Below, piece by piece: positions 49,430 through 59,509 of a stretch of DNA of 64,000 bases. Origin of the DNA: Episyrphus balteatus. Lineage: Eukaryota > Arthropoda > Insecta > Diptera > Syrphidae. The notes beneath the pieces were generated by a model. The model worked only from the letters and a program-made list of their open reading frames with translations, did not search any database and was not told the DNA's origin. The stretch spans positions 88,489,664-88,553,663 of the forward strand of contig NC_079134.1 of the NCBI RefSeq assembly GCF_945859705.1, in the 5' to 3' direction. Numbering within the stretch: position 1 is the first letter of the stretch; the number at the start of each line of letters is the position of its first letter. Position numbers and translations under genes: made by a program.

Positions 49430-52308
49430 TCGACCGAAAGTTTCCCCGTTCGACTTTAAATGGAATTAAGACAAATTTAGGGCAATCCCATTGGAAACAC
49501 CAAGTTCCAAAGAAATCTGATTCTAAACAGGACTCAGAGTTATTAACAATAAATAAAAAGATAAATTTACCTTCAGTAGAAATAGGAAAAGGAGTCGGTA
49601 GAAACAAAACAACACGGTTATTGGTAGACACCGGCTCAGAGGTCAGTCTCCTTAAAAAAGGAGCATTAGGATATAAAACGTTCATTAACACTAAAAAGAA
49701 GTTAACCATTAACACACCTTGTGGTTCTGATCGAACATTAGGAGAATGTATAGGAAAAATTGAAATACCAACACTACCCAAATGTGAATTTCAAGTTATA
49801 GAAGATGACCTAGCAATCCCAGGTGATGGAATTCTAGGGTATAATTTTTTGGGAAAATACTGTAACGTAGATGGCCCAAACAAATTATTAACATTTTCAC
49901 AAATACACGGAAGTATCACGGGAACACACGTTGGTGAAGTATTCAGTATCCCACTGCTAGAATCCGATGTAACTACAGAGAATGGGTTGTCCATTTCGCA
50001 CAATGGAAGTTGTTTCACGAGAAATCACTCGCACGTGTATAACTCAAACGAAACACAGCAACAAACCCAAACAAGCCACAATCAAAAGGTGAGGGGAAAA
50101 GGTTCAAACACACTTAATTTGGAGAAAAAATTACTTGAAGAAAAATGTAGTTTGCGGCGCAACATTGCGACCGGCATAGACAAAGATTCTGAAAGTTTAT
50201 TGACCAACAATTTAGGTTCCTTGAGCACAACCACTAGTTTGCAATCACGAAAGTCTCAATATCCGACTCGCAAAGTGGAACAAAAAGACGATGGGCAAAA
50301 AGTTAGTGCAACTGGAGAAGAAGTAAAACTGCAGAAAGTATCATTGCGACGTGGCTCTGGTAAGCAGAAAAAACTATCTCTCAGAAAAAGGAATATCAGA
50401 ACTAAAACACCTTCGTGTACCCCAAACAATGGTATTTCTTCAAAAATACAAGAAGAAATTAGAAAAATGATGAATATAAATATTGCTGAAAATAAACATG
50501 TAAAAAATAATAAGAAAGGTCATAGGAACCAGAAGGAAATAGGTACTGCACACACAGACCACAATTTAAATAGAAAAATTAATCAAAATACACTGCAAAC
50601 AGCGGACTCACAAGAAAAAGAAACAATAAATGGTTTTCACCAACAAACAAATGAAATTATAACACAAGTAGGAGAAGAAGAAGTAGAAGATGAAAATTTA
50701 GCTCAATTAATACAACCTCAAAGGTTAGGAAAAACAAAATTACAAGAAATATATATTTTAATAATAACATTATCATATACAATTTTACATACACTTATAT
50801 TAATAAGCACACCTATCCAGACAAAGGTTATAACATTGTTATATATCATTATAAATAGACTAATATTAGTAAACACATTTCTTCAGACTAGAATAGGTAA
50901 ACAGAATTTACCACGTGAAAATGGCGACACATATAAAGAAAATATTAGTTTAACTTTGCAAAAGGAAATAAGAATTCCTCCCAGATCAAAAAAGATAATA
51001 GAGTTACCAATACAAAATGAAGAAGCAATGATTTGTTTAGGAAAAGAAATAGAAGATGGAGTATTTTTAGGAAATTGTTTAGTTAAACATAACAAAAATA
51101 GTATATTAGTACCAATAATAAATACAAAACAACATAAAATTAAAATACATAATATTGATTTAGAGTTAGTTCCTTTAAAAAATTATAATATAATAAATCT
51201 TGATAGGAATTTTACAGATACAAACCACGTATCATGTTATTACACAAAAACGTCAACAATTAATGAACAAAAAAGAATAATAGAACTTAAACAGAGTTTA
51301 AATAAAGAAAAAACTTTAAATAATGAAGAAAAAAAGGCCATATTAGATCTTTGTGCACAGTACAATGACATATTCCATTTACCAGGAGACAGATTGACTC
51401 ACACAAATACAATGACACATGAAATACCAATAAAACAAGATCAGGCGCCAATAAATACAAAAATGTATAGACTACCTGAAAAACAAAGAGGTATTATAAA
51501 TGAACAACTTGCTGAAATGTTGGAAAACGATATAGTTCAACCAAGCAAAAGTCCTTGGAACTCACCACTTTTAGTAGTACCTAAAAAGGCGGGTCCAGAC
51601 GGTGAAGCACGATGGAGAGTTGTTGTTGACTTTAGGAAACTTAACGATTGTACAATAGGGGACGCTTTCCCACTACCGCGAATAGAGGACATACTCGACC
51701 AACTAGGACATGCTAGATATTTCACTACACTGGATCTTGCAAGTGGTTATCACCAAGTACTTGTCCATCCAGAAGATAGGGAAAAAACTGCTTTCAGTAC
51801 AGCGTATGGACACTATGAATTCAAACGAATGCCATTTGGACTCAAAGGAGCCCCGGCGACTTTCCAACGACTCATGAACTATATACTAACTGGACTTCAA
51901 GGTTTAGAATGTTTTGTATACCTGGACGACATAGTCGTTTATGGCAAAAATATAGAAGATCACAATACAAAATTGAGACTAATTTTTGACAGGTTGCGGG
52001 AACACAATTTAAAACTTAATGTAGAGAAATGTCAATTCCTCCGCCGAGAAGTTGTATATTTGGGACATAAGTGTTCCGCAGAAGGGGCACAGCCCGACCC
52101 CAGCAAAACAAGTTGTGTACAAAATTTCCCGGTACCCCGAACCGTTAGACAAACACAATCTTTCCTTGGTTTAGCCAACTACTCCAGAAAATTCATTCCA
52201 GGTTTTTCAAAAATAGCACTACCACTTTCTAACTTAACGCGAAAAGATGTAAAATTTAAGTGGACAGACAAATGTCAGGAAGCCTTCCAAAAACTTAAAG
52301 ACTTATAA
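49396..52308 (+). CDS. pol: Gypsy-2 Pol: protease, RT, start of RNase H (ends at a nonsense codon)
   Basis: The frame is open from just after a TAA at 49393 and is entered by -1 frameshift at 49414. Protease: RLLVDTGSEVSLLKKGAL (DTGS) and GDGILGYNFLGKYCNV. A long lysine/asparagine-rich spacer follows (about 50050-51200). RT: SPWNSPLLVVPKKAGPDGEA, YFTTLDLASGYHQVLVHPED (motif A), FGLKGAPATFQRLMNYIL (motif B), CFVYLDDIVVYGKNIEDHN (YLDD), then FLGLANYSRKFIPGFSKIA. The TAA at 52306 follows KLKDL, where relatives continue LLxSPPLL; a single TTA-to-TAA change explains it. The downstream frame continues without shift. Confidence 0.93.
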   Translation: MGEYPVGKLQLVDRKFPRSTLNGIKTNLGQSHWKHQVPKKSDSKQDSELLTINKKINLPSVEIGKGVGRNKTTRLLVDTGSEVSLLKKGALGYKTFINTKKKLTINTPCGSDRTLGECIGKIEIPTLPKCEFQVIEDDLAIPGDGILGYNFLGKYCNVDGPNKLLTFSQIHGSITGTHVGEVFSIPLLESDVTTENGLSISHNGSCFTRNHSHVYNSNETQQQTQTSHNQKVRGKGSNTLNLEKKLLEEKCSLRRNIATGIDKDSESLLTNNLGSLSTTTSLQSRKSQYPTRKVEQKDDGQKVSATGEEVKLQKVSLRRGSGKQKKLSLRKRNIRTKTPSCTPNNGISSKIQEEIRKMMNINIAENKHVKNNKKGHRNQKEIGTAHTDHNLNRKINQNTLQTADSQEKETINGFHQQTNEIITQVGEEEVEDENLAQLIQPQRLGKTKLQEIYILIITLSYTILHTLILISTPIQTKVITLLYIIINRLILVNTFLQTRIGKQNLPRENGDTYKENISLTLQKEIRIPPRSKKIIELPIQNEEAMICLGKEIEDGVFLGNCLVKHNKNSILVPIINTKQHKIKIHNIDLELVPLKNYNIINLDRNFTDTNHVSCYYTKTSTINEQKRIIELKQSLNKEKTLNNEEKKAILDLCAQYNDIFHLPGDRLTHTNTMTHEIPIKQDQAPINTKMYRLPEKQRGIINEQLAEMLENDIVQPSKSPWNSPLLVVPKKAGPDGEARWRVVVDFRKLNDCTIGDAFPLPRIEDILDQLGHARYFTTLDLASGYHQVLVHPEDREKTAFSTAYGHYEFKRMPFGLKGAPATFQRLMNYILTGLQGLECFVYLDDIVVYGKNIEDHNTKLRLIFDRLREHNLKLNVEKCQFLRREVVYLGHKCSAEGAQPDPSKTSCVQNFPVPRTVRQTQSFLGLANYSRKFIPGFSKIALPLSNLTRKDVKFKWTDKCQEAFQKLKDL
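49414..49455 (+). promoter_or_regulatory. -1 ribosomal frameshift site GGGAAAC with downstream pairing
   Basis: The heptamer G GGA AAC (49414-49420) is in the correct phase of the gag frame, two codons before the TAG. Slipping back one base enters the pol frame exactly (GGG AAA CTC). Downstream, AGTCGA (49428-49433) can pair with TCGACT (49450-49455), and GTTTCCC (49440-49446) is complementary to the slippery heptamer itself. Confidence 0.75.
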
Positions 52309-54006
52309 GTATCACCCCCTCTCCTAATTTATCCCGATTTTGAAAAAGATTTTATTCTAACTACTGATGCTAGCGATGAAGCCATTGGAGCAATACTCTC
52401 ACAAGGAGAAGTAGGGAAAGATAAGCCTATTGCATATGCTAGCCGAAGTTTAGACAAGACAGAACGAAAATATTCAACTATAGAAAAGGAAATGCTTGCT
52501 ATAGTTTGGGCAACGAAAAATTTTAGATGTTACCTGTTAGGTAGAAAATTCGTTGTGTATACAGACCATCAACCACTGACCGGTATTTTTAGGGTAAGGG
52601 ACCCCACATCTAGACTTATTAGATTACACCACAAATTATTAGAATATAGTGAATGTACTTTAAAATATAAAGCAGGAAAAATTAACATTAATGCTGATGC
52701 ACTCAGTAGAATACCAGCAAATACGTCTGACAATAAAGACACAATGGACGAGAAAACTTGTTTGGCTGTCACAAGAGCTCAGAAAGCTTTACAAAAGACA
52801 GATGCAGAAGATAAAAACAAGGACGGAACTGACTTCGATACTGACATAGATGACGATGCCAATTCTCAAAATGAGAAACAAATTATTCAATCAACCGAAC
52901 CGAACAAAAATATAGATATCACAAATACCAGAGAAAAAATAGACAATCACGAAGAAAAAATGACAATACTTAGAGATTATCACGATTCACCCTTTGGCGG
53001 ACATCAAGGCGTTATTAATACATACAATAGAATCCGAAAGAAATACGTTTGGCCAAAAATGTTCAAAGACATTTCAAAATACATTAAACGATGCCCAAAG
53101 TGTCAGAAAATGAAAGTGAGCCCAGTGGCAAAAATGCCAATGGTAATAACGGATACTTGTGAAGTACCATTCGATAAGGTTTATTTAGACGTAGTAGGAC
53201 CCCTTCAAGATTCACATTTAGGAAATAAGTATATATTAACTTTTCAAGACAACCTAACTAAATTCGTAGATTTTTATGCAATACCCAATCAAGAGGCAGA
53301 AACAATTGCCCATATATTTTATGAACAAATTATAACTAGATATAGGATACCAAAAAGATTAGTAATAGATCAAGGAACTAATTTTTTAAGTAAATTATTT
53401 AAACAAGTATGTAAGCTTTTAAAAATAGAAAAATTACAAACAACAGCTTACCACCCTCAATCAAATGGTGCACTCGAAAGAGCTCATAACCCTCTTGTAG
53501 AATATTTAAGAACAATTTGTGATGAAAATCCAAGATCTTGGGACCAGTACCTAAGAACAGCAGCTTTTGTGTACAATAATAGTGTTCACGAAGGAACGAA
53601 ATTTACTCCTATGGACTGTCTTTTTGGTTTTACAGCTGACATACCATCTAATCTAAAGCGAGACCCAGAACCAGTTTATGACAATGAAAATTATTACTTC
53701 ATTTTAAGACATAAACTCCAAAAAACATACGCAATTGCACGAAGAAACCTGATCAATAGTAAAAAGAACTCAAAAATTTATTATGACCAGGGTATAAAAA
53801 TTAAAACATACCATATTGGAGACAAGGTATTAATAAAAAATGAAAACAGACAACACAAACTGTCTGAAATATGGAAAGGTCCATACACAATAGTAGAAAT
53901 ACCCAGCCCTACAAATAGTGTAATTCTTATTAAAAGGAAACGAGTGAATATACACAATAATCGTCTTAAACATTACTATGATTCCGAAGACGAAAAACTT
54001 AATTAA
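52309..54006 (+). CDS. pol: Gypsy-2 Pol continued: RNase H and integrase (downstream of a nonsense codon)
   Basis: It is in the same frame as the preceding block. RNase H has DFILTTDASDEAIGAILSQG, TIEKEMLAIVWATKNFRCYL, VVYTDHQPLTGIF and NADALSRIPAN. Integrase: the HHCC finger HDSPFGGHQGVINTYNRIRK with CPKCQKMK, then the core VYLDVVGPLQDSHLGNKYIL (first D), RLVIDQGTNFLSKLFKQVCK (second D) and HPQSNGALERAHNPLVEYL (E). The GPY-type end IWKGPYTIVEIPSPTNS follows. All catalytic residues are present and the stop at 54004-54006 is natural. It would be untranslated unless the TAA is read through or is a sequencing error. Confidence 0.9.
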   Translation, partial: VSPPLLIYPDFEKDFILTTDASDEAIGAILSQGEVGKDKPIAYASRSLDKTERKYSTIEKEMLAIVWATKNFRCYLLGRKFVVYTDHQPLTGIFRVRDPTSRLIRLHHKLLEYSECTLKYKAGKININADALSRIPANTSDNKDTMDEKTCLAVTRAQKALQKTDAEDKNKDGTDFDTDIDDDANSQNEKQIIQSTEPNKNIDITNTREKIDNHEEKMTILRDYHDSPFGGHQGVINTYNRIRKKYVWPKMFKDISKYIKRCPKCQKMKVSPVAKMPMVITDTCEVPFDKVYLDVVGPLQDSHLGNKYILTFQDNLTKFVDFYAIPNQEAETIAHIFYEQIITRYRIPKRLVIDQGTNFLSKLFKQVCKLLKIEKLQTTAYHPQSNGALERAHNPLVEYLRTICDENPRSWDQYLRTAAFVYNNSVHEGTKFTPMDCLFGFTADIPSNLKRDPEPVYDNENYYFILRHKLQKTYAIARRNLINSKKNSKIYYDQGIKIKTYHIGDKVLIKNENRQHKLSEIWKGPYTIVEIPSPTNSVILIKRKRVNIHNNRLKHYYDSEDEKLN

Positions 54007-54881
54007 AAAAAAAAAAAAAAAAAAAACAAAATATAAAATTAAATTAAATTAAAATATTAAAAAACAATAATATAAAAAAAAAAAAAAAGATAATACATAG
54101 TTTAAAAAAAAAAATAAATTAAAAATATATATATATAAAAGATGGGAGAAAGATAGCCCCAAAAACCGAATAAAACAGAAAAAAAAAATAAATAGTAAGA
54201 AAAAAAAAAAAGAGCAAAAGATGGGAGATAAAGTGCCCCAAACACAATTACAATAAAAAAAAAAAATAATAATAAATAAATAAATAAAAGATGGGAGCTC
54301 TCTATCCCCAAATTCACACTAACACACATACACAAAAAACACCAACACTACACACACATACACTAAAATAAAACAAACAAAATAGGCACCCCACACAGGA
54401 CTAAAAACTGATGGAAGACAGAACTAACCCACCGGACCAATACTAGTGGAAGATAGGCTAACCCACAGGACTAAAACCAAACAAGAACGCAGCTATTATT
54501 TGGATTAAGTTAAGATAAACAAAAAAAAAAATAGAGAAAAAATTATATATATACATAATCAATAGGTATAATACGTTAAAATGTGTTAGAAGTAAAAAAA
54601 AAATAAATAAATAAAGAATCTGTAAATCATGAAATATTTAGTAATCAATTTTCCACATAATAACAAAGATAATTTTAGAATTCAATAATTGTAAATACTT
54701 AAACAATACTATTTTAATACATCAAATTAAAAAAAAAAAAAAAAAAAAACATGTAAAATTAAAATACCTATTTAATTTACTTTGCCTACTGTTTAATCAC
54801 TAAAAATATCCGCTCAATGACCAAAGGAAGCAACCCACTCAGCAATTTTTGTCTCTTCTAAACAAAAAATGCAATTCTCTT
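54007..54881 (+). repeat. Gypsy-2 3' non-coding region with GATGGGAG repeats
   Basis: This is very A-rich. AAAAGATGGGAGA/C recurs near 54137, 54219 and 54286, each followed by a short spacer and CCCC. CCCACA.AGGACTAAAA-type units recur near 54389 and 54460, and ACTGATGGAAGACAGAACTA and CTAGTGGAAGATAGGCTAA are related. No env is encoded. Confidence 0.75.
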
Positions 54882-54893
54882 AAAGGGGGGAGG
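54882..54893 (+). promoter_or_regulatory. Gypsy-2 polypurine tract
   Basis: AAAGGGGGGAGG directly precedes the 3' LTR. Confidence 0.9.
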
Positions 54894-55832
54894 TGTCGTG
54901 TTAGACATTAATCTATTATGTCTCACACTAACCATAACCCTCCACAATAATTTAATTCATAAATTCAAGGGCACCAAGAGTAATTCGCTTTGTAAACAAA
55001 ACAAACGAATTACTCAAATTAATTGGGCCAATAATAATTGTAAACACCTGGCCAATGATTCAACTTCAATAATAAGTTGAAGCGACGGCAGGTCGACGAT
55101 CCGGTGACAAAACATACTGGATCGTCACAATTAAAATAAACAAAAGAAAACTGCTGATGGGTCATATTGGTTATTGAGTGTTGATGGCTCAAATTGCGTC
55201 ACCAAGAAATTGAGGATGACGCAAAGTAAAGTAGAAGAAATTAAGTAGGTATAATTTGAAATAGGTTAATAAACAATAAACAAAGAATTGCCCAAAATTG
55301 CATTGTATGCAATATTAAGTTTGTAACTGGGTAATTCTTTGTATGTCAATTTAATTAGTAATAAAATAAAGTATTACCCAAGATTGCGATGTAAGCAATC
55401 TTAGTTTTGTAATTGGGTAATACTTTATATCGTAAACTTTAGTCTTATAAGTATTAGTGTGTAATGTTAAATTTAAATAGTATAAATAATGTAGAATAAG
55501 TTAAGAAATTAAACAGTTAATCTTATACACCAAGAGAGGAACCTCTGGCCGACTACACAGGGAGAAACAAATATCGATACAAAAATAAATGTAAGAACTA
55601 ATTAAAACAAAGTAATTAATCTTTTTTATTCCTCTTTTTCAGGAAGTGGGCCTTAGTTGCCTCGAACATAACTGGCCACCAGTGTGCCAAAAAGCTGGAC
55701 AGTAGGGAAACGTTAGGGAATTAGGGAAATTGTTGGAAAAGGGAGAGGAACCCATTTGTCGGGTTCACATCCCCTGCCTTTACGGCAAACCTCTCAATTT
55801 TACCTTCGTTACGTATGAAAGATTACGTAACA
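54894..55832 (+). repeat. Gypsy-2 3' LTR
   Basis: 939 bp with no insertion. It differs from the 5' LTR at about two positions by eye (near 55401 and 55518). Confidence 0.97.
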
Positions 55833-56765
55833 ACACTGCCTCCACAAAACAGGAACTTGGAGAATACTGAAATCGATGCTGCTATTGACTCCCTGGAAAT
55901 AGCAATCACGAGAGCACTGGACAGTCAAAAGCAACCGAAGACATCAAAAGACCGTTATCAACATCTTCCTGAACACGTGCAAAACCTGTACGCACATAGA
56001 CAACGGTTAAAGAAGCGTCTCCAAAGGATTCACCAGCGGGAACTGAACACATCAAATCCAAACTACCGAACGCTGTGGAGTGAACTTCAATGCACCAATA
56101 TCATGCTGCGAAACTCCATTCAGCACTTCAACAACACACAATTCCAGAAGAGACTACAGTCAATAAAGCTCGGACCTGATGCCTTCAAGAACATCAACCG
56201 AATCGTCGGTCAGAAGTCACCAATCCCGGAATTCATAAATACTAACAATGGAGAAGCAACGACATCGCAGGAAAAAGCAGAAGCATTTGCAGTCCACTTC
56301 GAAAGTAACTTCACACCGAATTCTTCCGTAGTCCCGGTCTTCTTAGAGGAAGTCGAAGCATTCATCCAAAGGACCTTATTGCCTAACAACGATAAAGCAA
56401 CCTTCAGCGACTCCAATCCTGCAAGTGAACCAACTGAAAGCCCAAACCTGAATACTCCAGAAGAGATTGCCGAAATAATTAACCTATCCAAACCGAAAAA
56501 ATCAGCTGGACCGGATGGTATCTCCAACTTCATCATAAAGAGGCTCCCGGAAACAGTGATAATCTTCTTAGCTATCATCCTCAACAACTGCATAAACAAC
56601 TGCTACTTCCCACAGAAATGGAAAACTGCAAGAATTGTGGCGATTCCTAAGAAAGGTGCTAGGAACATCATCTCCAATTACAGGCCAATCTCTCTTCTCA
56701 ACAATCTTAGTAAGCTCTTGGAAGAGCTGACACTCAGGAAGCTTAAAGAAGTTCTGCAGCGATAA
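55833..56765 (+). pseudogene. Jockey-type ORF2: linker and RT N-terminus
   Basis: It continues the ORF2 frame after Gypsy-2: a long helical linker (DAAIDSLEIAITRALDSQK, YAHRQRLKKRLQRIHQREL, KLGPDAFKNINRIVG), then the RT start LSKPKKSAGPDGISNFIIKR and CYFPQKWKTARIVAIPKKGA, NYRPISLLNNLSKLLEELTL. The frame ends at 56763 (KEVLQR stop) through a one-base indel; the sequel lies in another frame from 56772. Confidence 0.88.
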
Positions 56766-57944
56766 CAACATCATCCCAGACATGCAATTTGGTTTTCGGG
56801 AGAAGCACTCCACACTGCATCCGCTCATGAAGTTCCACCAAGACATCACCTCAACTTTAAACAACAATCAAGTTACCGTCGCATGCTTTTTGGATGTCGA
56901 AAAAGCCTTTGACAGCGTATGGATAGATGCTCTTATCCATAAACTTCATTTACTAGGCTTTCCTACGGCACTAATTAAAATTATTTTTTCTTTTCTCTCT
57001 TCCAGAATTTTGTGCAAGTGGAGGATCGGAAATCACCAATGAAAGTCATTAGAGCTGGAGTTGCTCAAGGATCCAAACTTGGCCCCTTCCTTTACAGCAT
57101 CCTGACGTCAGACCAACCACCTGCAAGTGAGTGCGAGAACCTGCTTTACGCGGGCGATTCACTTACTTACTGCAAGTCCATCTCGCCAACAATAGCTGCC
57201 AGGAAAGTCGAAGCTCACATTCGGAAACTGTATGAGTTCTACAGTAAATGGGGTATCCGAATAAACTCATCCAAGTCGGAACTACTGTGCCTTAGACGAT
57301 CAGGAGGAAGAGGCAGTCGATCGGCTGGAAGCTGTAGAAGCATCACATTGACACTTCCAGATGGAACTAGATTGCCAGCCAAACGCAACGCCAAGTACTT
57401 AGGAATAAACTTTAACGAGCTCCTCAGATTCAACAATCACTCCCGTTTGGTCCTCAAAAAAGCCCATTTTGCTTTCCATCGCCTTCACCCTCTGATGAAA
57501 AGAAGAACAGGATTGAGTCAAACAACGAAACTCTTGATCTACAAGCAGCTTCTGCGACCAGTCATTGCCTACAGCTTTCCAGTATGGTACACCATCTCCA
57601 AGACAGCCATGAAGGAACTACAAATATTCGAGAGAAAAATACTGAGGATTTGCACTGGACTCATCTTTGACCGACAGCGGCAGAAATACTATAGCAACAA
57701 GCGACTCTACGAGGAAGCAAAAGTCATACCACTGGAAAAGTATCTACTGCAATCGGCGAAGGTACTGGTAGGAAATATCGCCAACCATCCCAATCAACTG
57801 ATGAGAAGAATGACAGCCCAACAACGACATCCGGAACCTAGGTACCTTTGCGCTTTGGATATACTGGCTGAGAACATAATTTCAATGGACAACGAAGGAG
57901 TTAACTGTTACGCCGACACCCAGTCGGCTTACTACCGTGGCTAA
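56766..57944 (+). pseudogene. Jockey-type ORF2: RT palm, thumb and C-terminus
   Basis: Two overlapping frames (to 57042 and from 57012) continue the RT: MQFGFREKHSTLHPLMKF, VACFLDVEKAFDSVWIDALI (motif A), then GVAQGSKLGPFLYSILTSDQ (motif B) and NLLYAGDSLTYC, where the usual YADD is YAGD. Losing the first catalytic aspartate should abolish activity. KWGIRINSSKSELLCLRR, KYLGINFNELLRFNNH and LLRPVIAYSFPVWYTISKTA complete the thumb and connection. The stop near 57942 is followed by a 3' UTR. Confidence 0.9.
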
Positions 57945-58212
57945 CGCCAACCAAACCAACCCAACTCAACCAACCCCACAACTGGACATCCGGGTCTGAA
58001 CACCCCGAGGACAACCTAGTCAGCAGACTTTAAATTAAGTTTATCCATGTATAATATTTATTTATATTTTATAACTTAGTCATTGTATAAGGTTAGGCCC
58101 CCTCTGTGCCAACAAAATTTTGTATCTATCAATGAATCTTAGACATTAGTTAATTTTAAGTCAATTGTAAATAACAAGTTCAATAAAAACAAAATTGAAT
58201 TGAATTGAATTG
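57945..58212 (+). other. Jockey-type 3' UTR and TGAAT tail
   Basis: A non-coding 3' region ends with a short AATAAA-containing stretch and about four copies of TTGAA/TGAAT (58193-58212), the usual kind of tail for this clade. Confidence 0.75.
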
Positions 58213-58222
58213 ATGATCATTA

Positions 58223-59050
58223 CCCTTCAAGCAAACAAGTCCGACCTCGGTCCGAATCCGCTCCGCCTGAGGTGGAGCTGAGTCCGACTTCGGCTCAGAA
58301 ACTGGTCCGAAGGCGGCTCAAATTAGTATAGAAATTATAATCACCGCGAAGTCGATTGCATATGTATTGGTGTGGTGAAAATCTCCATTCCGAGAAAACG
58401 GAGCCGAAGTCGGACCCGAGGCGGAGCAGCGAAAACCTACCAGAAAGAGGATCAAAAAAGGGATGACGTTTTGCATTTGCGCCCAAAAAAAGAACCAGAT
58501 TTATTTTTTTCACTGAAACTGTTTTATTTTTTTTTATTTTCTTTATTTTATTTTCACAAACACAATTTTTATAATTATTTTCTGGTGAAGGCCAGCAGCA
58601 GGAGAACTCGATGTAATTCGACAAATTGTGGATGTTGAATGTATGTGGGTGCTGGTGGTGTCAGGCTGCCGAAGATTTCCTAAGAAAAATACAAAATGAT
58701 TAGTTTATTATTTAAAAAATCACTGCGCGAGCACACTCACCCATATTTTATTGATGAATTCTTTTTTTGGCTTAAAATGATAACATATTATATAAAGTAA
58801 TTTATTAAAAAAGGCGAGACACGACACGCCACAAACACTGCAAGAAAAAAAATAAAATGAAGTTGACGCTTTGTTTTTCTGTTCCCTTTGTCTTTCCTTC
58901 GTCAATTTTCCTTTTCGCACTTTTTCACCACGATTCTCTTTCGACTTTTGTGTTCATACACAAAAAGTTGCAAGTGTGTGAGTGCAAGCCCGATTTTCGC
59001 GGTCTGAGGTCGGAGTTTCTTTGTTGAACTCAGTTTTCTTGCTTGAAGGG
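58223..59050. mobile_element. MITE with CCCTTCAAGCAA ends and TA TSD
   Basis: CCCTTCAAGCAA (58223) and TTGCTTGAAGGG (59050) are inverted, flanked by TA (58221-58222 and 59051-59052). The subterminal region is packed with GTCCGA, GGTCCGAA and CTCCGCC words that also occur inverted (58231-58435), forming a second-order hairpin. 828 bp; the open frames inside are not supported as genes. A TA TSD fits the Tc1/mariner group. Confidence 0.8.
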
Positions 59051-59165
59051 TAGAGCCTCCATATTACAAAATGGAGTAATAAGATTTTGACGTTTAATTT
59101 GGCAAAGTCAAAAGCAACAACAATTTCCAAGACAAATTTGTTTACAAAAACAATTTCAATGGGCA

Positions 59166-59205
59166 GCTGTCAAAAACTTAAGAAGCTATTCTTAAGTTTT
59201 GACAG
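59166..59205. other. hairpin CTGTCAAAA..AAGAA
   Basis: CTGTCAAAAACTTAAGAA and TTCTTAAGTTTTGACAG are inverted around a GCTA spacer with one extra A in the left arm. Confidence 0.85.
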
Positions 59206-59238
59206 TTCTCGATACAGAGTTTTTTCTAATGATCATAC

Positions 59239-59501
59239 CATAAACAAAAAATACCAAGACTGGAAACTCGGCGGTCAACTGACGTTTGCCTACAAGCTGC
59301 AAGGTGTGGTGAATGTCGTGAACCTATCGTTGTGTTCGTGTCCGATGTGTGGTGAATGTCATGAATCTATAAATGTGTGCGTGTTAACGTCATTTACCAA
59401 CGTGGTGGCTTTCACATATATTCACAGACAACACTGTACACAAAAGGGTTTTGGGGGGAAAGACGTACGAAAGTTTCCAGTCTTTGTATTTTTTGTTTAT
59501 G
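59239..59501. mobile_element. 263-bp MITE, CATAAACAAAAAATAC ends, 8-bp TSD
   Basis: The exact 8-bp GATCATAC (59231-59238, 59502-59509) flanks inverted ends starting CATAAACAAAAAATAC; the pairing extends through GACTGGAAACT. Inside, a ~42-bp tandem duplication (GTGTGGTGAATGTC at 59303 and 59345) occurs. The 8-bp TSD fits hAT. Confidence 0.88.
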
Positions 59502-59509
59502 GATCATAC

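Larger units (their letters stand above)
45513..55832 (+). mobile_element. Gypsy-2: young, nearly intact Ty3/gypsy retrotransposon
   Basis: Its 939-bp LTRs (TGTCGTG...CGTAACA) differ at about two positions by eye once a hAT in the 5' LTR is removed. The ACAC TSD is intact. The PBS is tRNA-Ser type. Gag is complete with three zinc knuckles and joins pol through a -1 frameshift site. Pol has protease, RT, RNase H and integrase with only one nonsense codon (52306). It has no env; an 880-bp repeat-rich non-coding region precedes the PPT. Gag/pol look and PBS recall the 17.6/297 lineage, which is inference. Confidence 0.95.
43383..58212 (+). mobile_element. Jockey-type non-LTR retrotransposon split by Gypsy-2
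   Basis: ORF1 (43395-44695) with three zinc knuckles and ORF2 (44738-45512, resuming 55833-57944) with endonuclease and RT are followed by a 3' UTR and a TGAAT repeat tail (58196-58212). Gypsy-2 interrupts ORF2. It is more GC-rich than its surroundings. The 5' end appears truncated, since ORF1 is open from its first bases with no start. The PRE_C2HC-like ORF1 and tail type fit the Jockey clade. Its own TSD was not found. Confidence 0.85.

Noticed and set aside
58295..58624. Minus-strand open frame of about 109 codons
   Set aside because: It lies wholly inside a TA-flanked MITE, is built from the GTCCGA-type repeats and low-complexity lysine codons, and has no recognisable domain.
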